Assembly (NCBI GenBank): GCA_902527215.1
Contig: CABZOF010000001.1
Location: forward strand, 292,501 to 356,500
Reading direction: 5' to 3'
DNA length: 64,000 nt
From: an uncultured Pelagibacteraceae bacterium
GTDB taxonomy: Bacteria; Pseudomonadota; Alphaproteobacteria; Pelagibacterales; Pelagibacteraceae
Positions 45,799 to 53,646 of the stretch are shown in pieces (the first letter of the stretch is position 1; each line of letters starts with the position of its first letter). The position numbers and the translations under genes were made by a program. The notes beneath the pieces were generated by a model. That model was given only the letters and a program-made list of their open reading frames with translations, was not told where the DNA came from and searched no databases.

Positions 45799-47625
45799 AT
45801 GCACCCAGAACTAAAAGCACAAAGAATTGTAGCAGAACAAAATAAACATGATAGGTCTTTCATAGATCCAGTTAATTTTTATGAAAGTGAAAGAAACTCA
45901 GGCTATAAAAATACTGGTAATGCTTTGTATGAAATTATTGATAATGCATACGAAGCTAATGCCAGTAAAATTTTTATAGCTGCTAAAAATTCACCGGGAA
46001 CAAATAAACCAGTATCAATTGCAGTAATAGATAATGGCACAGGAATGCCTAAAGATTTCTTAGTTACAGCGTGTAAAATTGGTGGTACTCACAGACCTTC
46101 ATCAAATACTCCATTAAAAAGAAAAGGGTATGGAAGATTTGGTCATGGTCTACCTAAATCATCGATAAGTCAAACTAGATCATTCTCTGTATATACAAAA
46201 AATGAAGAAGATAATAATTGGAGATTTATAACTGTTGATATTGATGAACTGATATCAAAAAAAACTCATGATCTTCCTTTAGAAGAAGAAGTAGTTAAAT
46301 TACCTGATTATATTCAAGAATGTTTAGATAAAAACTTTTCAGATGATAAAACTGGAACAATTGTTGCTTGGAATAAGTGTGATAGAATGACATGGAAAAC
46401 AGACGAAGCCCTGGCCAATAATCTTGGTTGGAGAGTTTCGATGTCTTACTGGCGAAATATAAAAGCTGGTTTAAAAATAAATGTTTTAGGTAATTTTTTA
46501 AAACCTATAGATCCGTTATTCATAGATGAAAGCTGTGAACATGTCGAAAATTGTGGGTCTAATACCTTAAAAGCAATTTCTTACCCAATTTGGAAGTGGC
46601 CTTTTAAAGTAAGATCTGAAGGTAAAGAAGAAACTGTAGAAGTAGAAGTAAGAATGTCTAGATTTCCTCCAAAGTTTGGTAGTAAAGATATGAATGAAAG
46701 ACCAATTGGAAGAAATAGGTCAATTAGACAAAAAATATTGTCTGAGCACAATGGCTTGCTTTTTTACAGACAAGGAAGATTTATTGATTGTATGAGACAT
46801 ATTCCTGTTGAAGCAAAAAAATCTAGGGGTTTTCAAGAATATGATTCTAATTATAAAGTTGAAATTAACTTTCCATCATCTTTAGATGAGGCTTTTGGTA
46901 TAGCTACAAATAAACAGTATGTTAACTTGCCGTTTGCTACATTAAATTCAGATGGTTGGGTGAGACTTATGGCTGAATGCTCGAGCCTTTATAAAGAAGT
47001 TGAGAAAGCCTTTCAAGATGCGAAAATTGATGCATTACAAAATGCTAATGCAGCTATCAAAGCAATTGATGAGTCAGATAAAATTTTTGATAGACCAGGT
47101 GGAGATCCTATAAGTGAACAAAGAAAACAAAGAATAGCTGAACTTGCATCAAAAAATCTCGAAAAGGTTATTGATCTTGAAGTTGAGAGAAGAAAGAAAG
47201 CTTTAAACACTGATGATATTGACAGAGAAAAAGTTAAGGCTGAAATAACCCCTCAATATTCTTCAGCAAAAAGATCTTTTGAGTATGAGGAAAAAGATGA
47301 ACATTCTCCATTTTTTAGGGTTGAACCAATTGCTGGGGTAAGGAAGTACTATTTAAATAAAAACCATAATTTCTTCAAAAAGATTTGGATGAATCCACTT
47401 TGTACAGACTTTATGAGAGAAACTTTAAAACTAATGATATCTGCAATTGGAGAAACTCAGTTAGGTGCCTCTGATGATGCAAGAAGATGGTATTTTGAGG
47501 AAATATCTCAATGGTCAAGACATCTACATGTAACTACAGATACTTTTGTTCAAAAAAATGAACTTGATGATGAAAAAGAGGAAATAATAGATAACGAGAG
47601 TTTTGACGATCCACTGCCTAATTAG
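45799..47625 (+). CDS. GHKL-superfamily ATPase (Hsp90/MutL/MORC-like)
   Basis: A 608-residue protein preceded by AAGGAG. The Bergerat ATP site is clear in the first 125 residues: ALYEIIDNAYEA at 42-53 (E45, D48, N49), the magnesium/adenine loop IDNGTGMP at 77-84, and the lid GYGRFGHGLPKSS at 110-122. A TGTIVAW strand near 185-191 fits the end of the ATPase or the start of a transducer domain. The remaining 400 residues have a helical, charged region (about 395-500) and no recognised nuclease. Such ATPases act as ATP-driven clamps on DNA or proteins; related MutL/MORC-like proteins occur in bacterial restriction systems. It is 11 bp from the DUF4338 gene. Confidence 0.85.
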   Translation: MHPELKAQRIVAEQNKHDRSFIDPVNFYESERNSGYKNTGNALYEIIDNAYEANASKIFIAAKNSPGTNKPVSIAVIDNGTGMPKDFLVTACKIGGTHRPSSNTPLKRKGYGRFGHGLPKSSISQTRSFSVYTKNEEDNNWRFITVDIDELISKKTHDLPLEEEVVKLPDYIQECLDKNFSDDKTGTIVAWNKCDRMTWKTDEALANNLGWRVSMSYWRNIKAGLKINVLGNFLKPIDPLFIDESCEHVENCGSNTLKAISYPIWKWPFKVRSEGKEETVEVEVRMSRFPPKFGSKDMNERPIGRNRSIRQKILSEHNGLLFYRQGRFIDCMRHIPVEAKKSRGFQEYDSNYKVEINFPSSLDEAFGIATNKQYVNLPFATLNSDGWVRLMAECSSLYKEVEKAFQDAKIDALQNANAAIKAIDESDKIFDRPGGDPISEQRKQRIAELASKNLEKVIDLEVERRKKALNTDDIDREKVKAEITPQYSSAKRSFEYEEKDEHSPFFRVEPIAGVRKYYLNKNHNFFKKIWMNPLCTDFMRETLKLMISAIGETQLGASDDARRWYFEEISQWSRHLHVTTDTFVQKNELDDEKEEIIDNESFDDPLPN

Positions 47626-47636
47626 ATTTTATTTTT

Positions 47637-49613
47637 ATGGCTGAGATTGCTCCAGATATCAGATCAGAAGATCTTAACTTTATCAAAGATAAAGTTATTG
47701 AGAGTAAGGAAGATTCGTCTTTTGATTTGATATCTGAGCTTAGGTTCAAAAGTGAGCAACCTAGCACTACAACAGACTCTTTAAAGTTTAAAACTTTCTG
47801 CAGCCTTTTGGCTGACCTTGTAGAATTAAACTGGTCGGTAGAAATCACCAGAAAGGGTTTTGAAATTTCTCCACCAAAATATATCAAAAACGCTGAAGCC
47901 AAAATTAAAGCAAAAGAATCTAATCAAAAGGCAGCTCAAACAGATATGAGTAATTTACAGGACGTAAATTTTATAAAAAAACTAAGAACTCCTCCTTTCG
48001 GATCGAAGATTAAATCAATTGATGTTTTGGTTGATGATGGAGATGAATTAAAAGGTTTATTTGAGAAAGTTAATAAAATTAAAAATGAGGATCAAAAAAT
48101 TGATGAATTAAAAAAAATTATAAAACCTGAAATTCAGCATTGTTTATTAGATGAAACTTGCTCAATAACAGGAATAAGATTATTAGACATCTGGAGATAC
48201 TTTAGGCTTACGTGGTCTATGCCTTACCAGACATCAAATGCACGAACAATGCCATTTTTGGTAAGAAATGGCGCAAGACCAAATAAGCCAGTTATTGGGA
48301 TTTTTCAATTAGTTAACCCTTTTTTTAATAATACTGGAAGAAATAGTTTTTTAAAATGGGATAATTATTTATCAGCAATTCAAGAGATTAAAAATAAAAA
48401 CTTAACCGTTAACGAGCTTAGAGATGCTTTTTTGAATTCAATTCAAAAAACTTTAGAAGAAACCAGATATGATGACTTTAACCTGACACAAAACGATATA
48501 AAAAAACCTAGTGAAAAAATTATATCTAGATTTAGTAAATTAGCAGAAAAGTACAGAATTCAAGAACACGAAGAAGAGAAAATCATTCATAAGAAAATTA
48601 AAATTAAAACAAGAAAAGAAGTAGAGTCATCTAAATCTAGATCTGAGGAAAAAATGTATCTTAAAAAAAGATCAAAAAGGTTATCTAAACTTCTTTTTGC
48701 AAGAAAAATATTTAATGAGTGTGGTTTGAAAAAAAACGCAAAAAGAGCGTTTACAATTATGATACAAACTACTGATGGCAAAAGAGCTATGAATATTGCT
48801 TTGGAATATATGAGGCAGGGTATCTATAGTACGCAAGCTGCTGATTTAAATGTTTGTGGGGCAATTGCTCCTTACAATGAAATTATTTGTGGAAAATTAA
48901 TAACTCTACTTACAACCTCTAAAAATGTATTAGAAAAATACAACGAAAATTATATGGATGAAAAGAGTATAATTTCCTCTGCAGTTGCAGGCCGAGATTT
49001 GATAAAACCCTCAAGATTGTTATTTTTAACAGTTTCAAGTTTATATGATATCTCAAGTAGTCAATACAATAGGCTAAAACTAAGAAAAAAAGATTTCCCA
49101 AGGCTTAAATCAGATTTAGTTTGGTATGAAGCAGGTTTTACTGAGGGATTAGGAAGTTACCATATAAGTCAAAATACAAGTAATCTAATGAATGATTTAA
49201 CTGCAAAAGTAAAAAAATTTACGAAAAAAAGTATTTCTGGTAAAGGAGCTAGCCATAAAATTAGAAAAATAATAATAGGTTTAGGAATACTAAATCTAAA
49301 TGCTGATGATATTATGTTTCATAACCAAAAAAGAAGAAATTACGTTTTTTTCCATAAGAAACAGAAAGAAATTACTAAATATCTTTATGGCTTAAAAAAG
49401 ATTGAAAATTTTAATCATTGTAGTTCTGAAGATGCAATTTTAGAAGCTTGGATTAAAAGATGGTTAGTGAAGAGAATTAATAGAAAAGAAACATTAAGTA
49501 AATTAAAAGAACTTAATAGTAAAACAATTTCATCAATATTTGATCAAATAGTTTCCAAATTTCCATCTCACGAGGATAAAAATCTCAACCTATTTGAAAA
49601 TTATAATTCTTAA
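47637..49613 (+). CDS. DUF4338 (DruA-like) protein
   Basis: A 658-residue protein. Its conserved blocks match what is known of the DUF4338 family: WRYFRLTWSMPYQTSNARTM at 186-205 followed by PFLVRN and PVIGIFQL; CGAIAPYNEIICGKL at 407-421; SIISSAVAGRDLIKPSR at 444-460; SSLYDISSSQYNRL at 467-480; TEGLGSYHIS at 502-511; and ASHKIRKIIIGLGIL at 538-552. DUF4338 defines DruA of the Druantia anti-phage system, whose function is still unclear. The middle (about 305-350) is a highly charged helical linker. No DruE-type helicase is nearby; the partner here is a GHKL ATPase. It converges with hisG with no base between the stops. Confidence 0.75.
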   Translation: MAEIAPDIRSEDLNFIKDKVIESKEDSSFDLISELRFKSEQPSTTTDSLKFKTFCSLLADLVELNWSVEITRKGFEISPPKYIKNAEAKIKAKESNQKAAQTDMSNLQDVNFIKKLRTPPFGSKIKSIDVLVDDGDELKGLFEKVNKIKNEDQKIDELKKIIKPEIQHCLLDETCSITGIRLLDIWRYFRLTWSMPYQTSNARTMPFLVRNGARPNKPVIGIFQLVNPFFNNTGRNSFLKWDNYLSAIQEIKNKNLTVNELRDAFLNSIQKTLEETRYDDFNLTQNDIKKPSEKIISRFSKLAEKYRIQEHEEEKIIHKKIKIKTRKEVESSKSRSEEKMYLKKRSKRLSKLLFARKIFNECGLKKNAKRAFTIMIQTTDGKRAMNIALEYMRQGIYSTQAADLNVCGAIAPYNEIICGKLITLLTTSKNVLEKYNENYMDEKSIISSAVAGRDLIKPSRLLFLTVSSLYDISSSQYNRLKLRKKDFPRLKSDLVWYEAGFTEGLGSYHISQNTSNLMNDLTAKVKKFTKKSISGKGASHKIRKIIIGLGILNLNADDIMFHNQKRRNYVFFHKKQKEITKYLYGLKKIENFNHCSSEDAILEAWIKRWLVKRINRKETLSKLKELNSKTISSIFDQIVSKFPSHEDKNLNLFENYNS

Positions 49614-50291
49614 TTAATTTGACAAAATATTAATTATTTTTTTTAATTTATAAGATTTATTCATAGATCTGTTAACAAAAAGACATGCCTGAGACTTTAG
49701 TATTTTTCCGTCTTTAAGAATTCTCAAATTATTTGCCCTCAATGTCTCTCCTGTGCTTGTTATATCTGTCAAGATTTCTGAAGAACCAGTAAAAGGATAA
49801 ACCTCAGTGGCTCCAAGGGATGGTACTAATTTAAATTGAGTAACACCTTTTGAATATAAAAATTCTTTAGTCAAATTCGGATATTTTGTTGCAACTCTTA
49901 ATCTACTTTTCTTTTTATCTTTAAAATCAAAAGATATTTCCTCTAAATCAGCAAGTGTTTGGACATCTATCCACTCGTCAGGAACAGCTAAAACCAGAGT
50001 TGCATTTCCGTAATTGAGTTTTTTATTAATAATAACTTTATTTTGAATATTTAATTCAGACTCTTTTAATAAATCATAACCTGAAAAACCTATATCTAAA
50101 GATCCATCCCCTAATCTTTCTATAATTTCTCTTGCATGCAGATATACTATTTTAATTTTTTTATTTCCTTTTATATATCCAAAAAGGTCTCTTTCTCCTC
50201 TTTCTGATAAAATTTTAAGATTTTTATTTTTAAAAATACTTAAAGTATCTTTTCTAAGTCTACCTTTGCTAGGAATGCCAATTTTAATCAT
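49614..50291 (-). CDS. hisG: ATP phosphoribosyltransferase, short-form catalytic subunit
   Basis: A 225-residue enzyme for the first step of histidine synthesis, joining ATP and PRPP. IKIGIPSKGRLRKDTLSIF at the N-terminus and DITSTGETLRANNLRIL near 178-194 (the PRPP loop) are clear. It lacks the C-terminal regulatory domain of long HisG, and so depends on HisZ, encoded by the overlapping upstream gene (8 bp). It forms the right border of the accessory island. Confidence 0.95.
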   Translation of the reverse strand: MIKIGIPSKGRLRKDTLSIFKNKNLKILSERGERDLFGYIKGNKKIKIVYLHAREIIERLGDGSLDIGFSGYDLLKESELNIQNKVIINKKLNYGNATLVLAVPDEWIDVQTLADLEEISFDFKDKKKSRLRVATKYPNLTKEFLYSKGVTQFKLVPSLGATEVYPFTGSSEILTDITSTGETLRANNLRILKDGKILKSQACLFVNRSMNKSYKLKKIINILSN

Positions 50292-51333
50292 TTAAATTTA
50301 TTGCACCTCCTACAGCTGGCACCTTTATTTTAGATCCTAAATCACTAATAAGATTATCATAACGGCCACCATTTACTTCAATTTTTTTTGATTTTACTTT
50401 TGTTTGAATTTTAAAAACCATACCTGTGTAATATTCCAAATGTCTGCCAAATGAAGATGAAAAATTTACATTTAACTTTGAAACTTTATTTTTTGTTATT
50501 GGAAAATAATTCTTTCCAACACTAAGATTGATTTTATTTTGTTTAAAAAAAGTATTTAGAGTAGCTGCTGCTTTGCTCATAGGACAACTAATTTTTAAAT
50601 AATCTCTTATAACTTTTACGACATTTTGTCCTTTTATTTGCCCTCTAGGATCTTTAATTTTATTATCAAATCTTAATAAAATTTCGTTTAAAGTTCGTCC
50701 TGCAATATTTCTATCTTTATTTTGTTTAAACATTTTTAAATATCTTTTTTTATCCAATTCAACTACTGTTTCATCTACATCTGAGTTAGTCTCTAAACGC
50801 TTCAACAATTCATTAAAATAATTTTCTCTCCAAAAATGTCTTTGTAATCTAAGCCTCCATCTTTTTGGAATATCTAATTTATTTATTAATAAGTGAAAAA
50901 TTTCAACATTCCCAATTGTAATATTTCCAGTTTTGTATCTAAATTTGTTTATAACTTTAATACTTGTATCTATGATTTTTTTATCATCTCTTTTCTCATC
51001 TTTTGATCCTAAAATCTCAAAACCTATTTGATCTCTTATAATCTTATCAGTTTTTTTCTGAACTTTTCTGAATGCTTGTCCACTGTAAAAAACTTTTGAA
51101 GATAGTTTTTTTTTTTGATTAAGATATCTAATACAAGACGCAACAGTTAAATCTGGTCTTAAACAAATTTCTTTTCCATTCTGATCAAAAAATGAAAAAA
51201 TTAAACTTCTAAATGACTCACCAGATCTCTCAAGAATTAAATTGGTAGGTATCACTGTATCTAAATCGATGTAATCAAATCCACTCGATTTTAAAGATTT
51301 AAGAATATTCTCAGATAAGTTTTTTGACTTCAT
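50284..51333 (-). CDS. hisZ: ATP phosphoribosyltransferase regulatory subunit
   Basis: A 349-residue HisRS-like paralogue without synthetase activity. Class II synthetase motifs are partly kept (ICLRPDLTVASCIRYLNQKK, KVFYSGQAFRKVQKKTDK), but the HisRS histidine-binding and anticodon-binding parts are missing. It forms the hetero-octamer with short-form HisG. Its start overlaps the end of hisS by 23 bases and its end overlaps hisG by eight, so the tRNA-His-hisS-hisZ-hisG genes form one run devoted to histidine. Confidence 0.92.
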   Translation of the reverse strand: MKSKNLSENILKSLKSSGFDYIDLDTVIPTNLILERSGESFRSLIFSFFDQNGKEICLRPDLTVASCIRYLNQKKKLSSKVFYSGQAFRKVQKKTDKIIRDQIGFEILGSKDEKRDDKKIIDTSIKVINKFRYKTGNITIGNVEIFHLLINKLDIPKRWRLRLQRHFWRENYFNELLKRLETNSDVDETVVELDKKRYLKMFKQNKDRNIAGRTLNEILLRFDNKIKDPRGQIKGQNVVKVIRDYLKISCPMSKAAATLNTFFKQNKINLSVGKNYFPITKNKVSKLNVNFSSSFGRHLEYYTGMVFKIQTKVKSKKIEVNGGRYDNLISDLGSKIKVPAVGGAINLND

Positions 51334-52705
51334 TAATTAAATCTTTCTTTGAAAAAGTTTTATTATTCTCTCCCTTAACGCCTTTTAAATTTTTAATTGT
51401 CACCGTATTATCTTTAAACTCATTTTCTCCACAGATAATTGCAACTGGCAATTGGCGTTTATTTGCAAAAGTAAGCTGTTTACCGAGATTTTTTTTAGAA
51501 TCTAAAAATATTTCAGCGTTAATATTGTTTTGTCTTAAGAGATCTAAAATTTCGTAGTAATTTTTTAAATATTTTTGGTCCATTACACATACCAAAACTG
51601 GTTTTTGTTCATCTAATTGAATTTGATCTAATTGCATTAATGCAAATAAAAGTCTGTCTACACCAAAACTTATACCTGTGCCTGGAATATCAACTCCTTT
51701 AAACCTTGATATAAGTTTTGCATAGGCACCCCCCGAACAAATACTGCCAATATCTACCTCTTTACCTTTATTATTTGTAACTTTAAAATTTAAATTAGTT
51801 TCAACGATGAAATCAGAATAGTACGCCAAGCCCCTGACAATTGTGAAGTTGGTTTTGACTTGGTCTAAGTTTGATCCATATCCAAGAACCCCAAAAAAGT
51901 CTTCTAATTCCTTGATTCCTTCTTGTGATAATGAGTTTTTTAAATTTTGTTTTAGTTCATTTAAATCTTTAATTTTTAAGTAATCTAATATTTTAGAAAC
52001 CTGCTCATCATTTAAATCTGCACCTTTTGTAATAGCACCACTAGTATCTTTTCTTTCCTTTCTCAAAAGGTCCTCTACACCTTTTATTCCAAATCCAGGC
52101 TTATCAAGTTTATCAATTGCCCTAATAACTTTTAGTTGTTTTTCCCCAGTTATTTGTAATTCATCTAGTAAACCTTGAACTATTTTTCTGTTACTTACAT
52201 TGATTGTAAATTGATCTTTCTTTAATCCACATTCTAAAAGTGTTGCTGAAATTAGATTACAAAGTTCAGCGTTAGCTTGTGATGAATTAACATTTCCTAC
52301 AATGTCAAAATCTGCCTGTAAAAATTCTCTATATCTTCCATTACCTGCCTTTTCGTTACGAAATACATTTTGAATAGCATACCTTTTATAAATTGAAGGT
52401 AACTCTTGATTATTTTGAGCAACAAATCTTGCTAGAGGGCTAGATAAGTCATATCGAAGGGTAATACTTTTATCTCCATCTTTAAATGAGAATACATCAG
52501 ACATAGGATTAGCTTCATCTTCTGCCAGAAAAGATCCTATATTTTCACTTATTTCGAACGATGGTGTTTCGAGTGGTTCAGCACCAAACTTAATAAAATT
52601 ATTCTCAATTACTGATAACAGCTTTTTTTTGAGAAGCAGTTTCCTATTCCAACGATCTTCAAATCCTGAGGGTAACCCAGGTATTAATTTATTTTCTTTA
52701 TTCAT
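51311..52705 (-). CDS. hisS: Histidyl-tRNA synthetase, alphaproteobacterial divergent type
   Basis: A 464-residue class II synthetase. Motif 2 contains NVFRNEKAGNGRYREFLQAD (113-132). The histidine-binding segment reads RGLAYYSDFIVE, where most bacteria have RGLDYY; this LAYY form is known from the divergent alphaproteobacterial HisRS. The C-terminal part has the anticodon-binding fold. A frame open from 52753 would run through the tRNA, so the ATG at 52705 is used. That ATG lies only four bases after the encoded CCA of tRNA-His, leaving no space for a ribosome site. Confidence 0.94.
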   Translation of the reverse strand: MNKENKLIPGLPSGFEDRWNRKLLLKKKLLSVIENNFIKFGAEPLETPSFEISENIGSFLAEDEANPMSDVFSFKDGDKSITLRYDLSSPLARFVAQNNQELPSIYKRYAIQNVFRNEKAGNGRYREFLQADFDIVGNVNSSQANAELCNLISATLLECGLKKDQFTINVSNRKIVQGLLDELQITGEKQLKVIRAIDKLDKPGFGIKGVEDLLRKERKDTSGAITKGADLNDEQVSKILDYLKIKDLNELKQNLKNSLSQEGIKELEDFFGVLGYGSNLDQVKTNFTIVRGLAYYSDFIVETNLNFKVTNNKGKEVDIGSICSGGAYAKLISRFKGVDIPGTGISFGVDRLLFALMQLDQIQLDEQKPVLVCVMDQKYLKNYYEILDLLRQNNINAEIFLDSKKNLGKQLTFANKRQLPVAIICGENEFKDNTVTIKNLKGVKGENNKTFSKKDLINEVKKLI

Positions 52706-52709
52706 TTTT

Positions 52710-52784
52710 TGGTACCCTGGCTTGGAATTGAACCAAAAACTAAAGTTCCACAAACTTTCGTGATAACCATTTCACCACCAGGGC
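52710..52784 (-). tRNA. tRNA-His (anticodon GTG), discriminator A73
   Basis: A 75-nt cloverleaf with encoded CCA. The acceptor arm GCCCTGG pairs with CCAGGGT, the D arm is GTGA/TCAC, and the anticodon stem AAAGT/ACTTT closes TTGTGGA with GUG at 34-36. The discriminator is A, not the C73 found in most bacteria, so there is no G-1:C73 pair. The genomic base before position 1 is a G. This type is known from alphaproteobacteria and goes with the divergent HisRS encoded directly downstream. Confidence 0.95.
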
Positions 52785-52820
52785 CTGTTGTTGTTTTATA
52801 CTAATTAGAGTTAAATTTAA

Positions 52821-52850
52821 ATTTTAAAATAGTTAAATAGCTAGCTGCAA
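52821..52850 (-). promoter_or_regulatory. Predicted promoter of the tRNA-His-hisS-hisZ-hisG run
   Basis: On the minus strand TTGCAG (52845-52850) and TAAAAT (52821-52826) are separated by 18 bp, with the tRNA beginning about 36 bases beyond the -10. Assigned by sequence only. The rest of the 228-base gap to the cold-shock gene holds only the hairpin listed separately. Confidence 0.4.
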
Positions 52851-52946
52851 GCCAGCATGAAAATGATGTCTTTTGTGAGATAAAATTTTACTATTTTTAA
52901 TCATGATGGTTAGATAGCATTTTAGACTTAAAATGCAAGTACGTAT

Positions 52947-52991
52947 TGTATAGGAATATTAATAGGATTTACCTAATTTTATTCCTATACA
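52947..52991. other. Nested hairpin downstream of the cold-shock gene
   Basis: TGTATAGGAAT (52947-52957) and ATTCCTATACA (52981-52991) are perfect 11-bp arms. The 23-base loop contains a second small stem, TAGG/CCTA. It lies 22 bases after the stop of the cold-shock gene. No T-run follows on either strand, so it is not a standard terminator; it could protect the 3' end of the cold-shock mRNA. Confidence 0.6.
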
Positions 52992-53012
52992 AAATTTTAA
53001 ATGAAATAAATT

Positions 53013-53225
53013 TTAAGAAGTTTTCTTTAAATTCACTGCGCTTGGACCTTTGTCTCCATCCTGAATTTCAAATTCTACAGCGTCGTTCTCATTCAAAAAA
53101 CGAAGTCCTGCTTCACGAACTGCGCTTGCATGAACGAAACAATCTTTTTCTCCGTCTTCTCTTTCTATAAACCCGTAGCCCTTCTTACCGTTGAACCACT
53201 TTACTTTTCCTTTTAATGTACTCAT
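53013..53225 (-). CDS. Cold-shock domain protein
   Basis: A 70-residue single OB-fold RNA chaperone. RNP1 is KGYGFI at 15-20 and RNP2 is CFVHASA at about 29-35; [14 protein letters not shown] is nearly identical to CspA. It stands alone, with tRNA-Phe upstream and the hairpin at 52947-52991 downstream. Such proteins melt mRNA structure and are often abundant in growing cells, not only after cold shock. Confidence 0.94.
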   Translation of the reverse strand: MSTLKGKVKWFNGKKGYGFIEREDGEKDCFVHASAVREAGLRFLNENDAVEFEIQDGDKGPSAVNLKKTS

Positions 53226-53343
53226 ACTTTTTTTTTACTCTTTCTTTATTATATTAAACTTAGCTAAACTTCAGCTAGCGGGATAGTTATTAGATTTTAA
53301 AATTGAATGCAAGCATTTTTGCTGCAAGGTTTTATTTCTAAAA

Positions 53344-53419
53344 TGGTGGCTTCGGCGGGACTCGAACCAGCGACACAAGCCTTTTCAGGGCTCTGCTCTA
53401 CCAACTGAGCTACGAAGCC
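53344..53419 (-). tRNA. tRNA-Phe (anticodon GAA)
   Basis: A 76-nt cloverleaf with encoded CCA. The acceptor arm GGCTTCG pairs with CGAAGCC, and the anticodon stem GAGCC/GGCTT closes CTGAAAA with GAA at 34-36. The T arm GCTGG-TTCGAGT-CCCGC has one mismatched or wobble position. It lies five bases after infA on the same strand and may be cotranscribed with it. Confidence 0.96.
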
Positions 53420-53424
53420 ATTAT

Positions 53425-53640
53425 TTAAAACCTAAAAATAATTCTTCCTTTTGTCAAATCATAAGGTGTTACTTCCACTGTTACATTATCACCTTGAAGG
53501 ACTCTAATCCTATTCTTCCTCAACTTTCCAGCTGTGTGAGCTGTAACAATATGATTATTTTCAAGCTTTACTCGGAACATGGCATTAGGTAATAAATCGA
53601 TTACTTTACCTTTAAATTCCAATAAATCTTGTTTCGACAA
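53425..53640 (-). CDS. infA: Translation initiation factor IF-1
   Basis: A 71-residue OB-fold protein that occupies the ribosomal A site during initiation. The family marks are [37 protein letters not shown] and the terminal [12 protein letters not shown]. Length is exactly as expected. It follows hisD by six bases, in the murA-DUF2948-hisD-infA order common in alphaproteobacteria. Confidence 0.97.
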   Translation of the reverse strand: MSKQDLLEFKGKVIDLLPNAMFRVKLENNHIVTAHTAGKLRKNRIRVLQGDNVTVEVTPYDLTKGRIIFRF

Positions 53641-53646
53641 ATTTTG

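Noticed and set aside
39348..49613. Prophage or integrative element with att sites
   Set aside because: No integrase, transposase, structural phage gene, or flanking direct repeat was found, and no tRNA lies at either border.
52706..52753. Longer HisRS start at 52753
   Set aside because: The extra residues would be encoded by the tRNA-His gene.
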